Positions 20,925 through 31,444 of a stretch of 64,000 bases of DNA are shown here, in pieces. A model generated the notes under the pieces. The model did no database searches and was not told the origin of the DNA. It saw only the letters and a list, made by a program, of their open reading frames with translations. The DNA is from Nephrocerus scutellatus (lineage: Eukaryota > Arthropoda > Insecta > Diptera > Pipunculidae), in contig OX352761.1 of assembly GCA_947095585.1 (NCBI GenBank), positions 55,412,432-55,476,431 on the forward strand, in the 5' to 3' direction. Numbering within the stretch: the first letter of the stretch is position 1; each line of letters starts with the position of its first letter. Both the position numbers and the translations under genes were made by a program.

Positions 20925-22290
20925 GATGGGTCGGCTGTCCCCTCGGTGGGTTAATCGTTTTCCAATTCCCTTACACTTGGGTAGTTCATTGGTTGTCGTG
21001 AATTTGCTACGTTATTACGTGGTTGGTAGGTGTGACTTGCGTTGTTATTTGGGACGTTGGTTATTTTAGTCGGATTATTACGTGGGTTATTGCTGGTGTT
21101 AGTTTGGTGGCCTGGTCTGTAATATCTGTATTGAGTAGTTTGGTACTCTTGTCTGTAATATTGGTTAGTTTGGTAGCCTTGTCTAAAATTGTTATATTGG
21201 TTAGTTTGGCTGCTTTGTCTATAAGTGTTATTTGGGTTTGTTTGGTAGCTTGATCTGTAATTGCTAGGTTTTGTATTATCCCTAAAGTCTCGTCCTCTAT
21301 TGTTCCGGTCTTGATTGAAATTATTTGGTTGTCTACGCGTATTTGGTGGCCGTTCTTTGAGATACTTTAAGAGGTGGACTGGGTTGGTCCTTGATCTATT
21401 TCTAATAAATGTTTTGCTGCGTCTTGAAGGATCGAGTGTCTGGCGCTATAAAGTATGATTCGTAATCGGTCGTTAACTCGCCTTTTTAAAAACGCTAGTC
21501 CCCTATGGTCATTGGCCGCGGTCAGAATTGCTTTGGTGCTTTCGCCATGACGACCTACCTCCAGCTCAGTCATTTTGTTGACAAGTGTTTCTTTGTCCGT
21601 AATGAATTCTTTCACTGGGTGGTTACCCTGAGTCGTTCTGCTTAATTTTGTTTGGATTATCTCTATTGTCTCTTTGGGTCCACATTTTTCGAGTAAGATT
21701 ATCTTAAAATCTGTGAAATTTGGAGTGCTGGTATTCCCTAGTTCGGTTTGTGCTTTTCCTTGAATTTTACATTAAAAGATAAACTTAATAAGTGTTCCCT
21801 TGGAAGTAGGAGTTAATGTATCGTGATAAAATTCTATGCTATTTAAAAAGTCCCTTAAGTCTTCGGACCGTTTGTTATCGTCGTCAAATATCAGCGTTGG
21901 CAATTTTTGTGCCGTATTCAAGTTAACATTTTCACCACTCATGATGGCGATTTTTTGTGGCTCTTGGATATCTAATTTGTTTTCTTCGCTACCTTGAGTT
22001 ATGTTCCTAATGCTATCGTTTACTATGTCCTCTGAGTTATTTTTATATTCATTGGATTTTTGGTCAGACGCTTTAACGTTATGCGATCTTGTTCTGTTAA
22101 TTGATTTTGATTTATTCGGAAAGAAACGCGGCAAATGCTTCCCAAAGTGTTTGAATTTGCTGAAGCTTCTTCTCAGCGGTGTCAGGAGTTCTAGTGCGGT
22201 TAGGTGTTTTCTTTAGACTTTCGAACCACCTTTTGAGCTGGTTTAAAGCTTCTTCTAACTCGGGAAAACTCTTAGTAGCTTAGTAGCCTA
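20925..22290 (-). pseudogene. gag: Element C gag (broken)
   Basis: Minus strand: FPELEEALNQLKRWFESLKK and TPNRTRTPDTAEKKLQQI match the start of B Gag. AQKLPTLIFDDDNKRSEDLR and DFLNSIEFYHDTLTPTSKGT match the capsid, and NDHRGLAFLKRRVNDRLRII its end. The C-terminal Asn/Arg-rich tail is present near 20960-21350, shifted. At least three frameshifts. Confidence 0.78.
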
Positions 22291-22477
22291 GATGGACGGG
22301 AAAGTATGTAGTCAATTACGAAATCAATTATAAAATTAAGTTTTGATTTTTCTTTTATTTCAAATTTTTTAATTTATAATTTACTTATTTTATTTGCATT
22401 TCTAAAAAATTTTTGTATATGGGTTAAGAAAAAAAATTTGTTAAATTAATTTAAAACTGGAAGGTATTGTACCTTCG

Positions 22478-23112
22478 CTGGTCTGCTTTCCAAATGTTTG
22501 ACAACATCTGAAATGAGTTTTCGCCTGAAATGCTGTAAGTCCAGGTAGATTAGTCCAACGAGTACAACGAGCAGTCACGAACATTAGACCTAAAATTATT
22601 GCAGTGTGGTCTGGTTGGGATAAAGTCAGGTTGGGTGCGCTTAGTAGCTGTGGTCCGGTACTTATGACTTCTTTTTTGCTTTCCTTGTTTCTTATTCTGA
22701 ATGTTGGTTAGCGACCTTGGCGAATATGGCTCCCCGATCTTCTCGCAGCGTCTTCCGAATTGTCTTTTTATTTTGTTTTTGTATTTTTTTCGGTCGTCGG
22801 AGCTGGTACCTGGGATGTTGGCTATGCGATTCAGCTCTCGAAGTTGTTGTCTTAATTTTACAGCTTTCCTTCTCTCTTCGGCACAGGTGTGATGGGTGGG
22901 TATTGTTGTCAGTTCTGCTTCTTTTCGTCGCAACTGGCGGCTCTGCTATTCCGCGATTGTTAGACGCCTTGGTCCCTCTGCTCTGTTATTTTTAGACAGT
23001 TTGATGGATGATGTCTGGAGTAATCTTTCCGCTTCGGTGATGTGTACTGAGCGGCAATGGACAGTATTTCCTGTTGTGTGCTAGCCGCTGTTGTTGTTTG
23101 GATCTTCTTCAT
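22478..23112 (-). pseudogene. Element C ORF1: homolog of B ORF1 with membrane segment (broken)
   Basis: Starts MKKIQTTTAASTQQEILSIA. Matches B ORF1 in length (635 against 637 bp) and in parts: RRLTIAE, LRELNRIANIPGTSSDD, a hydrophobic stretch near 22560-22600 (LLVVLVGLIYLDLQ in another frame), then the tail HFRRKLISDVVKHLESRPAK. At least two frameshifts separate the parts. Conservation across two diverged families supports selection on this ORF in the past. Confidence 0.62.
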
Positions 23113-23362
23113 GGATGTTGAAATTTTTTTTTTTAAATGATGTTTACCAAGTTAATAATTGGCAAAGTTAAATATTGTAAATTTTTGATGATTTAAATTT
23201 TTTTTCTAAGTCAATTGGCAGAGTCAAAGTTTGCCCAAATTTTTTGTAGTTTTTCCAAAAAAAATTTTTTGAAAGATTTTTTTTTTTCAAGTTAATAAAG
23301 TTAACGTCTTTGTATCGTTAACGTTAGCCATGTATTGGTAATGCTGGTAAAGGTAACTTTCG
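23113..23362 (-). other. 5' leader of element C
   Basis: Non-coding, with T-runs. 23221-23380 recurs in the E array (26853, 30483, 33996, 37443) and marks one breakpoint of the duplicated unit. Confidence 0.75.
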
Positions 23363-23380
23363 AGTCTGGCAGGATCGCCA
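23363..23380 (-). promoter_or_regulatory. Primer-binding site of element C (tRNA-Arg type)
   Basis: The minus strand reads TGGCGATCCTGCCAGACT directly after the LTR. It extends the match to the same tRNA as in element B, here as a single copy. Confidence 0.72.
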
Positions 23381-24045
23381 TGTAAAGGTTCTAAATGATC
23401 GTCGTTTCTTTAACTTAAACTAAATACTTATGTTTTTAATATTTATTAATTCAGACTCAAAACGTTAGCCATTAGGCTGTCGTTTGCCTCTATAAGCGGT
23501 AAACCGCTTTATTCATAGAGCGAGCTGATACAGTGAGTTCAAATTGAGCGAGTTGCTCGTAAAAATAAAACTCACTGTAGATCGGAGGATTAATCAAGTA
23601 GACAAAGTTGTTAGGTTTAAGGTAAAAACTGATCTGATTTATTATCGAAATTGATTGGGTTTTTATACAAATTTTATGGTTTCAATTTCCATTCAATTTT
23701 CCGACCTTCGACAATTGAACCCAAATAACCTCGCATACTTTATTGCGTCAGCATATCAATCATCAATGTTTGGCTTTACGCTTTTGCCATCGTTTAATGA
23801 CGAGGGCAATGCATTGTACACAACGTAAGTATGTGTGATACGTGTGTTTGTTGTTTAATTGATAAGGGAAATGAATGCGGTATACAGGTGTGTATGGATG
23901 GATGGATGATATGCTGATTTAGGCGTTAGGCAAAAACTCAATTAACGAAGTTCGGAGTTAGTAGATAAATATGGATATATATATCTGTATGCAAATGTTA
24001 TAAATGGGTAAATGAGGAAATGATCACTGGGGTAATCCCCTCACA
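23381..24045 (-). repeat. 5' LTR of element C (internally deleted)
   Basis: 665 bp against 801 bp for the other LTR. It lacks segments present in the 3' LTR and in all array copies, so these deletions came after the amplification or hit only this copy. Confidence 0.85.
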
Positions 24046-24049
24046 GTAC
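24046..24049. repeat. GTAC shared by elements C and E
   Basis: It serves as right TSD of C and left TSD of E. The partner copies are 12669-12672 and 43390-43393. Confidence 0.85.
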
Positions 24050-24600
24050 TGTAGCGTACCGACAGCGTTTCGACAGCGTTCTCGACAGCACACGTTTTTT
24101 TTAGAACATTGTACACGCTGTAGCTTATCGACACGGCGCACGGCTTTTAGTGATAATGTCAATGTCAATGATACGGAAGGATATTTATGGCATTATATTC
24201 AGTACTTGTTGTTTGCTGTCAATTTCATTTCCGTTTAGAAAAATACTCACTTGTTTTTTGATTATCCTGCCGAGAAATTTATTGCCAATATTAAATCGGA
24301 TAAAATCCACTTATTTTTTGTTAAAACATTTAAATTGATTTTGATTAAGTTTATTAATGTGAATTTTTGGTAGCTGAAGTTGCGCCTATTAATTATTTGG
24401 GTTTTATGGTTTTAATTTTAATAAAGTTGTAGTTATCTATCTGAAACTCTAACCTATTTGTCTCTCGTCGCCATTCTTTCTTGATTCGCACAACAATAGC
24501 AGAAGGTCTTGGGACCTATTGCTTTTTAGCAAAACATTTTAATTGGATTATACGTGTTTTTCATGATCTATTGTATTGGAAAAACCAAGCAGCATCCAAA
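24050..24600 (+). repeat. 5' LTR of element E (copy 1)
   Basis: 551 bp; starts TGTAGCGTACCGACAGCG with short CGACAGCG repeats. Ends CATCCAAA one base before the primer site. Confidence 0.85.
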
Positions 24601-24601
24601 T

Positions 24602-24619
24602 TGTTGACCCCGACGTGAT
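24602..24619 (+). promoter_or_regulatory. Primer-binding site of element E (tRNA-Trp type)
   Basis: TGTTGACCCCGACGTGAT matches the complement of the tRNA-Trp 3' end except one base. CsRn1-clade elements are known for tRNA-Trp priming. Copies 2-4 carry GACCTCGACGTG; copies 1 and 5 keep GACCCCGACGTG. Confidence 0.78.
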
Positions 24620-24711
24620 CGGATCAATTTTGAATTTCCGCCGAGGTATATCGAGTGGTGCTGACGAAGTTTCCCTTTGGCTTAGATGATTTGTTAAGCG
24701 ACGTGCAGCAA

Positions 24712-24892
24712 CAACATCATCATCACTGGCGTTTTTCTTCAACATCATCATCACTGGCATTTTTCATCAACATCATCATCACTGGCGTTTTTTCATCAAC
24801 ATCATCATCACTGACGTTTTTATCAACATCATCATCATCATCATCACTGGCGTTTTTTTTTATCAACATCATCATCATCGGCATCATCTCAG
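24712..24892 (+). repeat. Leader minisatellite (ATC-rich, about 28-bp unit)
   Basis: Units of TTTTTCATCAACATCATCAT followed by CACTGGCG, about six here. It is present in all five E copies (28405-28475, 32098-32272, 35545-35718, 38998-39178) with different unit numbers; copy 2 has contracted to about three. Confidence 0.8.
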
Positions 24893-25094
24893 TTTTTGGC
24901 GGACTTCCATAAAGGATTTTAAAATGGTAATTATGACTTATTCAAATCATGTTTGGCGCTCGGCTATTAATTTGTAACTGTAAGTAGTTTTCCGTGTCTA
25001 TTTCATTTTCATTGACATAGTCGACATTACTTTAAGCAGCAATTTTTGCATTTTCATTCCAAATTAATTTTTTAACATTTGTTCGTAAATTTTA

Positions 25095-25822
25095 ATGTCT
25101 GGAAATAATACACCTCCACTGACGGGGCCTGGTCTGGGCGTTTCAGCGGGTCCAAATCCTGCGGAGCTCATGGAGCAACTACGCGTGTTGCTCGAAACGG
25201 CACGTTTGACCCAAACGGACAATAACAAATTGCCTTACAACAACGACACGAGTACTAACGTATTTTCGAAATCCAGACAATCAGCTGACACACATATTAA
25301 TCGTATAGCTTTCAAAACACCACAGCCTCTCTTTCAACAAAATCCGTCAGTATGGTTCAATATTCTTGAGCAACTATTTCAAATTTCGGATATTTCGACT
25401 GAGGGTACAAAATATTCGCATGCTCTTAGCGCACTTGACCCGCGTCTCCACAATACGTTTGCGCTATCGATGAAATTTCTCCACAAGTGCTGTCCACAAG
25501 CTCCGCAGCCAATCAAGCGCTGAATTTTGAAAGTTTCCTGGACCGCTTTCGTAACAGCATTACCGGCGAAGTCAAACAGTTGATTGGGGCTAGCGATAGT
25601 AAATCAGCTAATGCAAGGTCCCGTTCATCGTCGAGTTCGAACCAGTACGGTACACGCAGTCGGTCTAGTTCTATACGCGGACTTAATAGCAAATATAAAA
25701 CTTGCTACTATCATTACAAGTTTGGTGATAAAGCTCGAAAGTGCATCGAAGGATGTACTTTTCAGTCGGAAAACAATAATGGTAATAACCAAGACCCAGC
25801 TCGTCCTAAACAAAATTTTTAA
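25095..25822 (+). pseudogene. gag: E copy 1 gag (deleted and shifted)
   Basis: Starts MSGNNTPPLTGPGLGVSAGP. The capsid part FQQNPSVWFNILEQLFQI and GTKYSHALSALDPRLHNTFA is present, then about 180 bp of capsid are missing relative to copy 5, shifting the frame at about 25466. The rest (25487-25822) encodes RFRNSITGEVKQLIG, an Arg/Ser-rich stretch and the CHCC finger CYYHYKFGDKARKCIEGC (about 25691-25755). Confidence 0.78.
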
Positions 25823-26124
25823 AGTGTCATCAAACGTTGGCGACAGTCACTGATGACACCACTTCCAGTCGCCTTATTATATTCGATTCTACAAACAATC
25901 TCAAGTTTCTAATCGATACCGGCGCAGACTTGTCTATCATTCCTTTTGAAAATTTCAAACCAGCAAAAGCGACATCCACGCTTAATCTCTACGTTGCCAA
26001 CGGCACACCAGTATCAGCGTATGGTACCAAATTGTTAAAAATCGACATTGGTTTACGTCGCGAATTTCGCGTCATCGCTTGGCGCTGTTTTTTAAAGACA
26101 TACGGGTATAATAGTGGACATTAG
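25823..26124 (+). pseudogene. pol: E copy 1 protease
   Basis: SSRLIIFDSTNNLKFLIDTG, with the DTG active site near 25915, then LYVANGTPVSAYGTKLLKID. Frame lost near 26085: IIADVATPIHG of copy 5 is replaced. Confidence 0.78.
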
Positions 26125-26159
26125 CAAACGGAAGTAGATCCGGTGACTTCACTGTCGCT

Positions 26160-26852
26160 ACAGGGCTAATTACACGTATGGCAACGCACGGTTTGTCTTA
26201 TATTAACCAGACAACAGTCGCATCAAAAGTTCACGTCCTGCTTAAGCAATTCCCAGAGATAACAAATCGCTCATTAAGCAGCACCGTTATCAAACATAAT
26301 GTCACGCATCGATTAGAAACAACTGGTCAGCCAATTTTCGAGTAAACACGTCGTTTAGCACCGGATAAACTCCTTATCGCAAAAGCTGAATTCGATAATA
26401 TGTTAGCACAAGGCATTTGCCGTCCTAGCAAAAGTCCGTGGGCAAGTCCTCTTCACCTTGTTTTGAAAAAGAATGAGGACTGGAGACCATATGGTGATTA
26501 CCGTTCGCTAAATCGAGTTACAGTTCCTGACAGATACCCCATACCGAATCTATTGGACTTTTCGTATCAACTCGCGGGTTGTACAGTTTTCTCGACTATC
26601 GATCTGGTTCAAGCGTACCATCAAATCCCGGTCGAACCAAGTCCCCAAGTCAGCAATCTCAACACCTTTTGGTCTTTTTGAATTTACCAAAATGACTTTT
26701 GGGCTAAGGAATGCAGCACAGTCTTCTCAAAGACTAATGCACTCTGTTTTATTCGGCCTCAAATTCTGTTTCGTCTATTTGGATAATATTCTAGTCACAT
26801 CCAAGTCTTTCGAAGACCATCTTGAACACCTCAAGACCGTTTTTAAAAAACT
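26160..26852 (+). pseudogene. pol: E copy 1 RT, first half, fused to element C leader
   Basis: [57 protein letters not shown] and MTFGLRNAAQSSQRLMHSVL, with a stop near 26343 and a break near 26680. The catalytic motif reads YLDN, not YLDD (26776-26787). Ends at FKKL where the C leader begins. Confidence 0.8.
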
Positions 26853-27743
26853 GAGTCAAAGTTTGCCCAAATTTTTTGTAAAGTTTTTCCAAAATTTTTT
26901 TTTGAAATGCTGGTAAAGGTAACGTTCGAGTCTGGCAGGATCGCCGTGTAAAGGTTCTAAATGATCGTTGTTTCTTTAACTTTAGCTGAATACTTATGTT
27001 TTTAATATTCATTAATTCAGACTCAAAACGTTAGCCATTAGGCTGTCGTTTGCCTCTATAAGCGGTAAACCGCTTTATTCATAGAGCGAGCTGATACAGT
27101 GAGTTCAAATTGAGCGAGTTGCTCGTAAAAATAAAACTCACTGTAGATCGGAGGATTAATCAAGTAGACAAAGTTGTTAGGTTTAAGGTAAAAACTGATC
27201 TGATTTATTATCGAAATTGATTGGGTTCTTATACAAATTTTATGGTTTCAATTTCCATTCAATTTTCATTCAACTTCCATTCAATTTTCCGACCTTCGAC
27301 AATTGAACCCAAATCACCTCGCATACTTTATTGCGTCAGCGTTATTTTTCTTGATTCAGCATTATTTGCAATCAATTGCATTCCCTATATGCATTCAGCG
27401 TGTCAGCATTATTATTTCAAGTTCATGCACCTGACAGAGCGCATGCAACATGAACCATCAATAACAATGTTTGGCCTTACGCTTGCCATCGTTTAATGAC
27501 GAGGGCAATGCATTGTGCACAACGTACGTATGTGTGATACGTGTGTTTGTTGTTTAATTGATAAGGGAAATGAATGCGGTATACAGGTATGTATGGATGG
27601 ATGGATGATATGCTAATTTAGGCGTTAGGCAAAAATTCAATTAACGAATTCGGAGTTAGTAGATAAATATAGATATATATATTTGTATGCAGATGTTATA
27701 ATTGGACAAATGAGGAAATGATCACTGGTGTAATCCCTTCACA
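26853..27743 (-). mobile_element. Array copy of the element C 5' end (leader, primer site, LTR), unit 2
   Basis: Matches 23221-24045 but with the full LTR (the segments lost from 23381-24045 are present) and with about 70 bp of leader deleted. Followed by GTAC (27744-27747). Confidence 0.85.
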
Positions 27744-27747
27744 GTAC

Positions 27748-30482
27748 TGTAGCGTACCGGCAGCGTTTCGATAGCGTTCTCGACAGCATACGTTTTTTTT
27801 TAGAACATTGTACACGCTGTAGCTTATCGACACGGCGCACGGCTTTTAGTGATAATGTCAATGTCAATGATACGGAAGGCTATTTATGGCATTATATTCA
27901 GTACTTGTTGTTTGCTGTCAATTTTCATTTCCGTTTAGAAAAATACTCACTTGTTTTTTGATTATCCTGCCGAGTAATTTATTGCCAATATTAAATCGGA
28001 TAAAATTTTGTTAAAAAATTGAAATTGATTTTGATTAAGTTTATTAATGTGAATTTTTGGTAGCTGAAATTGCGCCTATTAATCATTTGGGTTTTATGGT
28101 TTTAAGTTTAATAGAGTTGTAGGTATCTATCTGAAACTCTAACCTATTTATCTCTCGTCGCCATTCTTTCTTGATTCGCACAACAATAGCATAATGTCTT
28201 GGGACCTATTGCTTTTAAGCAAAACATTTTAACTGGATTATTCGTGTTTTTCATGATCTATTGTATTGGAAAAACCAAGCAGCATCCAAATTGTTGACCT
28301 CGACGTGATCGGATCAATTTTGAATTTCCGCCGAGGCATATCGAGTGGTGCTGACGAAGTTTCCCTTTGGCTTAGATGATTTGTTAAGCGACGTGCAGCA
28401 ACAACATTATCATCACTGGCGTTTTTCTTCAACATCATCATCACTGGCATTTTTTTATCAACATCATCATCACTGGCATCATCTCAGTTTTTGGCGGACT
28501 TCCATAAAGGATTTTAGAATGGTAATTATTACTTATTCAAATCATGTGTGGCGCTCGGCTATTAATTTGTAACCGTAAGTAGTTTTCCGTGTCTATTTAA
28601 TTTTCATTGACATAGTCGACATTACTTTAAGCAGCAATTTTTGCATTTTCATTCCAAATTAATTTTTGCTATCGCGTTTGTCATTCTCCACGTCGTTTCT
28701 TTCGGTTTTTAACATTTGTTCGTAAATTTTAATGTCGGGAAATAATACACCTCCACTGACGGGGCCTGGTCTGGGCGCTTCAGCGGGTCCAAATCCTGCG
28801 GAGCTCATGGAGCAACTACGCGTGATGCTCGAAACGGCACGTCTGACCCAAACGGACAATAACAAATTGCCTGACAACAACGACACGAGTACTAACGTAT
28901 TTTCGAAATCCAGACAATCAGCTGACACACATATTAATCGTATAGCTTTCAAAACACCACAGCCTCTCTTTCAACAAAATCCGTCAGTATGGTTCAATAT
29001 TCTTGAGCAACTATTTCAAATTTCGGATATTTCGACTGAGGGTACAAAATATTCGCATGCTCTTAGCGCACTTGACCCGCGTCTCCACAATACGTTTGCG
29101 CTATCGATGGAATTTCTCCACAAGTGCCGTCCACAAGCTCCGCAGCCAATCAAGCGCTGAATTTTGAAAGTTTCCTGGACCGCTTTCGTAACAGCATTAC
29201 CGGCGAAGTCAAACGGTTGATTGGGGCTAGCGATAGTAAATCAGCTAATGCAAGGTCCCGTTCATCGTCGAGTTCGAACCAGTACGGTACACGCAGTCGG
29301 TCTAGTTCTATACGCGGACTTAATAGCAAATATAAAACTTGCTACTATCATTACAAGTTTGGTGATAAAGCTCGAAAGTGCATCGAAGGATGTACTTTTC
29401 AGTCGGAAAACAATAATGGTAATAACCAAGACCCAGCTCGTCCTAAACAAAATTTTTAAAGTGTCATCAAACGTTGGCGACAGTCACTGATGACACCACT
29501 TCCAGTCGCCTTATTATATTCGATTCTACAAACAATCTCAAGTTTCTAATCGATACCGGCGCAGACTTGTCTATCATTCCTTTTGAAAATTTCAAACCAG
29601 CAAAAGCGACATCCACGCTTAATCTCTACGTTGCCAACGGCACACCAGTATCAGCGTATGGTACCAAATTGTTAAAAATCGACATTGGTTTACGTCGCGA
29701 ATTTCGCGTCATCGCTTGGCGCTGTTTTTTTAAGACATACGGGTATAATAGTGGACATTAGCAAACGGAAGTAGATCCGGTGACTTCACTGTCGCTACAG
29801 GGCTAATTACACGTATGGCAACGCACGGTTTGTCTTATATTTACCAGACAACAGTCGCATCAAAAGTTCACGTCCTGCTTAAGCAATTCCCAGAGATAAC
29901 AAATCGCTCATTACGCAGCACCGTTATCAAACATAATGTCACGCATCGATTAGAAACAACTGGTCAGCCAATTTTCGAGAAAACACGTCGTTTAGCACCG
30001 GATAAACTCCTTATCGCAAAAGCTGAATTCGATAATATGTTAGCACAAGGCGTTTGCCGTCCTAGCAAAAGTCCGTGGGCAAGTCCTCTTCACCTTGTTT
30101 TGAAAAAGAATGAGGACTGGAGACCATATGGTGATTACCGTTCGCTAAATCGAGTTACAGTTCCTGATAGATACCGAATCTATTGGACTTTTCGTATCAA
30201 CTCGCGGGTTGTACAGTTTTCTCGACTATCGACCTGGTTCAAGCGTACCATCAAATCCCGGTCGAACCAAGTCCCCAAGTCAGCAATCTCAACACCTTTT
30301 GGTCTTTTTGAATTTACCAAAATGACTTTTGGGCTAAGGAATGCAGCACAGTCTTCTCAAAGACTAATGCACTCTGTTTTATTCGGCCTCAAATTCTGTT
30401 TCGTCTATTTGGATAATATTCTAGTCACATCCAAGTCTTTCGAAGACCATCTTGAACACCTCAAGACCGTTTTTAAAAAACT
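27748..30482 (+). mobile_element. E copy 2: LTR, leader, gag, protease and RT remnants
   Basis: LTR 27748-28290, contracted leader minisatellite, gag 28732-29457 with the shared capsid deletion, protease 29460-29761 (DTG intact, shifted tail), RT 29815-30482. Here RT is open for 262 aa from MATHGLSYIYQTTVASKVHV but a shift near 30175 garbles the STIDL region before MTFGLRNAAQ and YLDN return. Ends at the C leader joint. Confidence 0.8.
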
Positions 30483-31440
30483 GAGGCAAAGTTTGCCCAA
30501 ATTTTTTGTAAAGTTTTTCCAAAAAATTTTTTTGAAAGATTTTTTTTTTCAAGTTAATAAAGTTAACGTCTTTGTATCGTTAACGTTAGCCATGTATTGG
30601 TAATGCTGGTAAAGGTAACGTTCGAGTCTGGCAGGATCGCCGTGTAAAGGTTCTAAATGATCGTTGTTTCTTTAACTTTAGCTGAATACTTATGTTTTTA
30701 ATATTCATTAATTCAGACTCAAAACGTTAGCCATTAGGCTGTCGTTTGCCTCTATAAGCGGTAAACCGCTTTATTCATAGAGCGAGCTGATACAGTGAGT
30801 TCAAATTGAGCGAGTTGCTCGTAAAAATAAAACTCACTGTAGATCGGAGGATTAATCAAGTAGACAAAGTTGTTAGGTTTAAGGTAAAAACTGATCTGAT
30901 TTATTATCGAAATTGATTGGGTTCTTATACAAATTTTATGGTTTCAATTTCCATTCAATTTTCATTCAACTTCCATTCAATTTTCCGACCTTCGATAATT
31001 GAACCCAAATCACCTCGCATACTTTATTGCGTCAGCGTTATTTTTCTTGATTCAGCATTATTTGCAATCAATTGCATTCCCTATATGCATTCAGCGTGTC
31101 AGCATTATTATTTCAAGTTCATGCACCTGACAGAGCGCATGCAACATGAACCATCAATAACAATGTTTGGCCTTACGCTTGCCATCGTTTAATGACGAGG
31201 GCAATGCATTGTGCACAACGTACGTATGTGTGATACGTGTGTTTGTTGTTTAATTGATAAGGGAAATGAATGGGGTATACAGGTATGTATGGATGGATGG
31301 ATGATATGCTAATTTAGGCGTTAGGCAAAAATTCAATTAACGAAGTTCGGAGTTAGTAGATAAATATAGATATATATATTTGTATGCAGATGTTATAATT
31401 GGGCAAATGAGGAAATGATCACTGGTGTAATCCCTTCACA
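30483..31440 (-). mobile_element. Array copy of the element C 5' end, unit 3 (longest leader)
   Basis: Retains the complete leader segment seen in C at 23221-23380, including CTTTGTATCGTTAACGTTAG, which units 2, 4 and 5 lack. Followed by GTAC (31441-31444). Confidence 0.85.
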
Positions 31441-31444
31441 GTAC

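Larger units (their letters stand above)
12673..24045 (-). mobile_element. Element C: mdg1/412-like LTR retrotransposon, minus strand, with nested LINE
   Basis: LTRs at 12673-13473 and 23381-24045, flanked by GTAC. Without the LINE (15739-19136) it is about 8.0 kb, close to element B. The gene order on the minus strand is ORF1, gag, pol. It is related to but clearly diverged from B: shared LTR start TGTGAAGGGA, shared primer site, and clearly related RT. All ORFs are broken. Its 5' end took part in the tandem amplification with element E. Confidence 0.88.

Noticed and set aside
23363..23390. Possible tRNA gene (GTCTGGCAGGATCGCCA)
   Set aside because: Only the 3' end of a tRNA is matched; no cloverleaf upstream. 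It is a primer-binding site.
24712..24892. CRISPR-like spaced repeats
   Set aside because: Repeats are contiguous and degenerate without unique spacers; eukaryotic context.
28659..28952. 97-codon minus-strand ORF in gag of E copies (also 32447, 35894)
   Set aside because: Repeats only because the array repeats; antisense of gag with no family motif.
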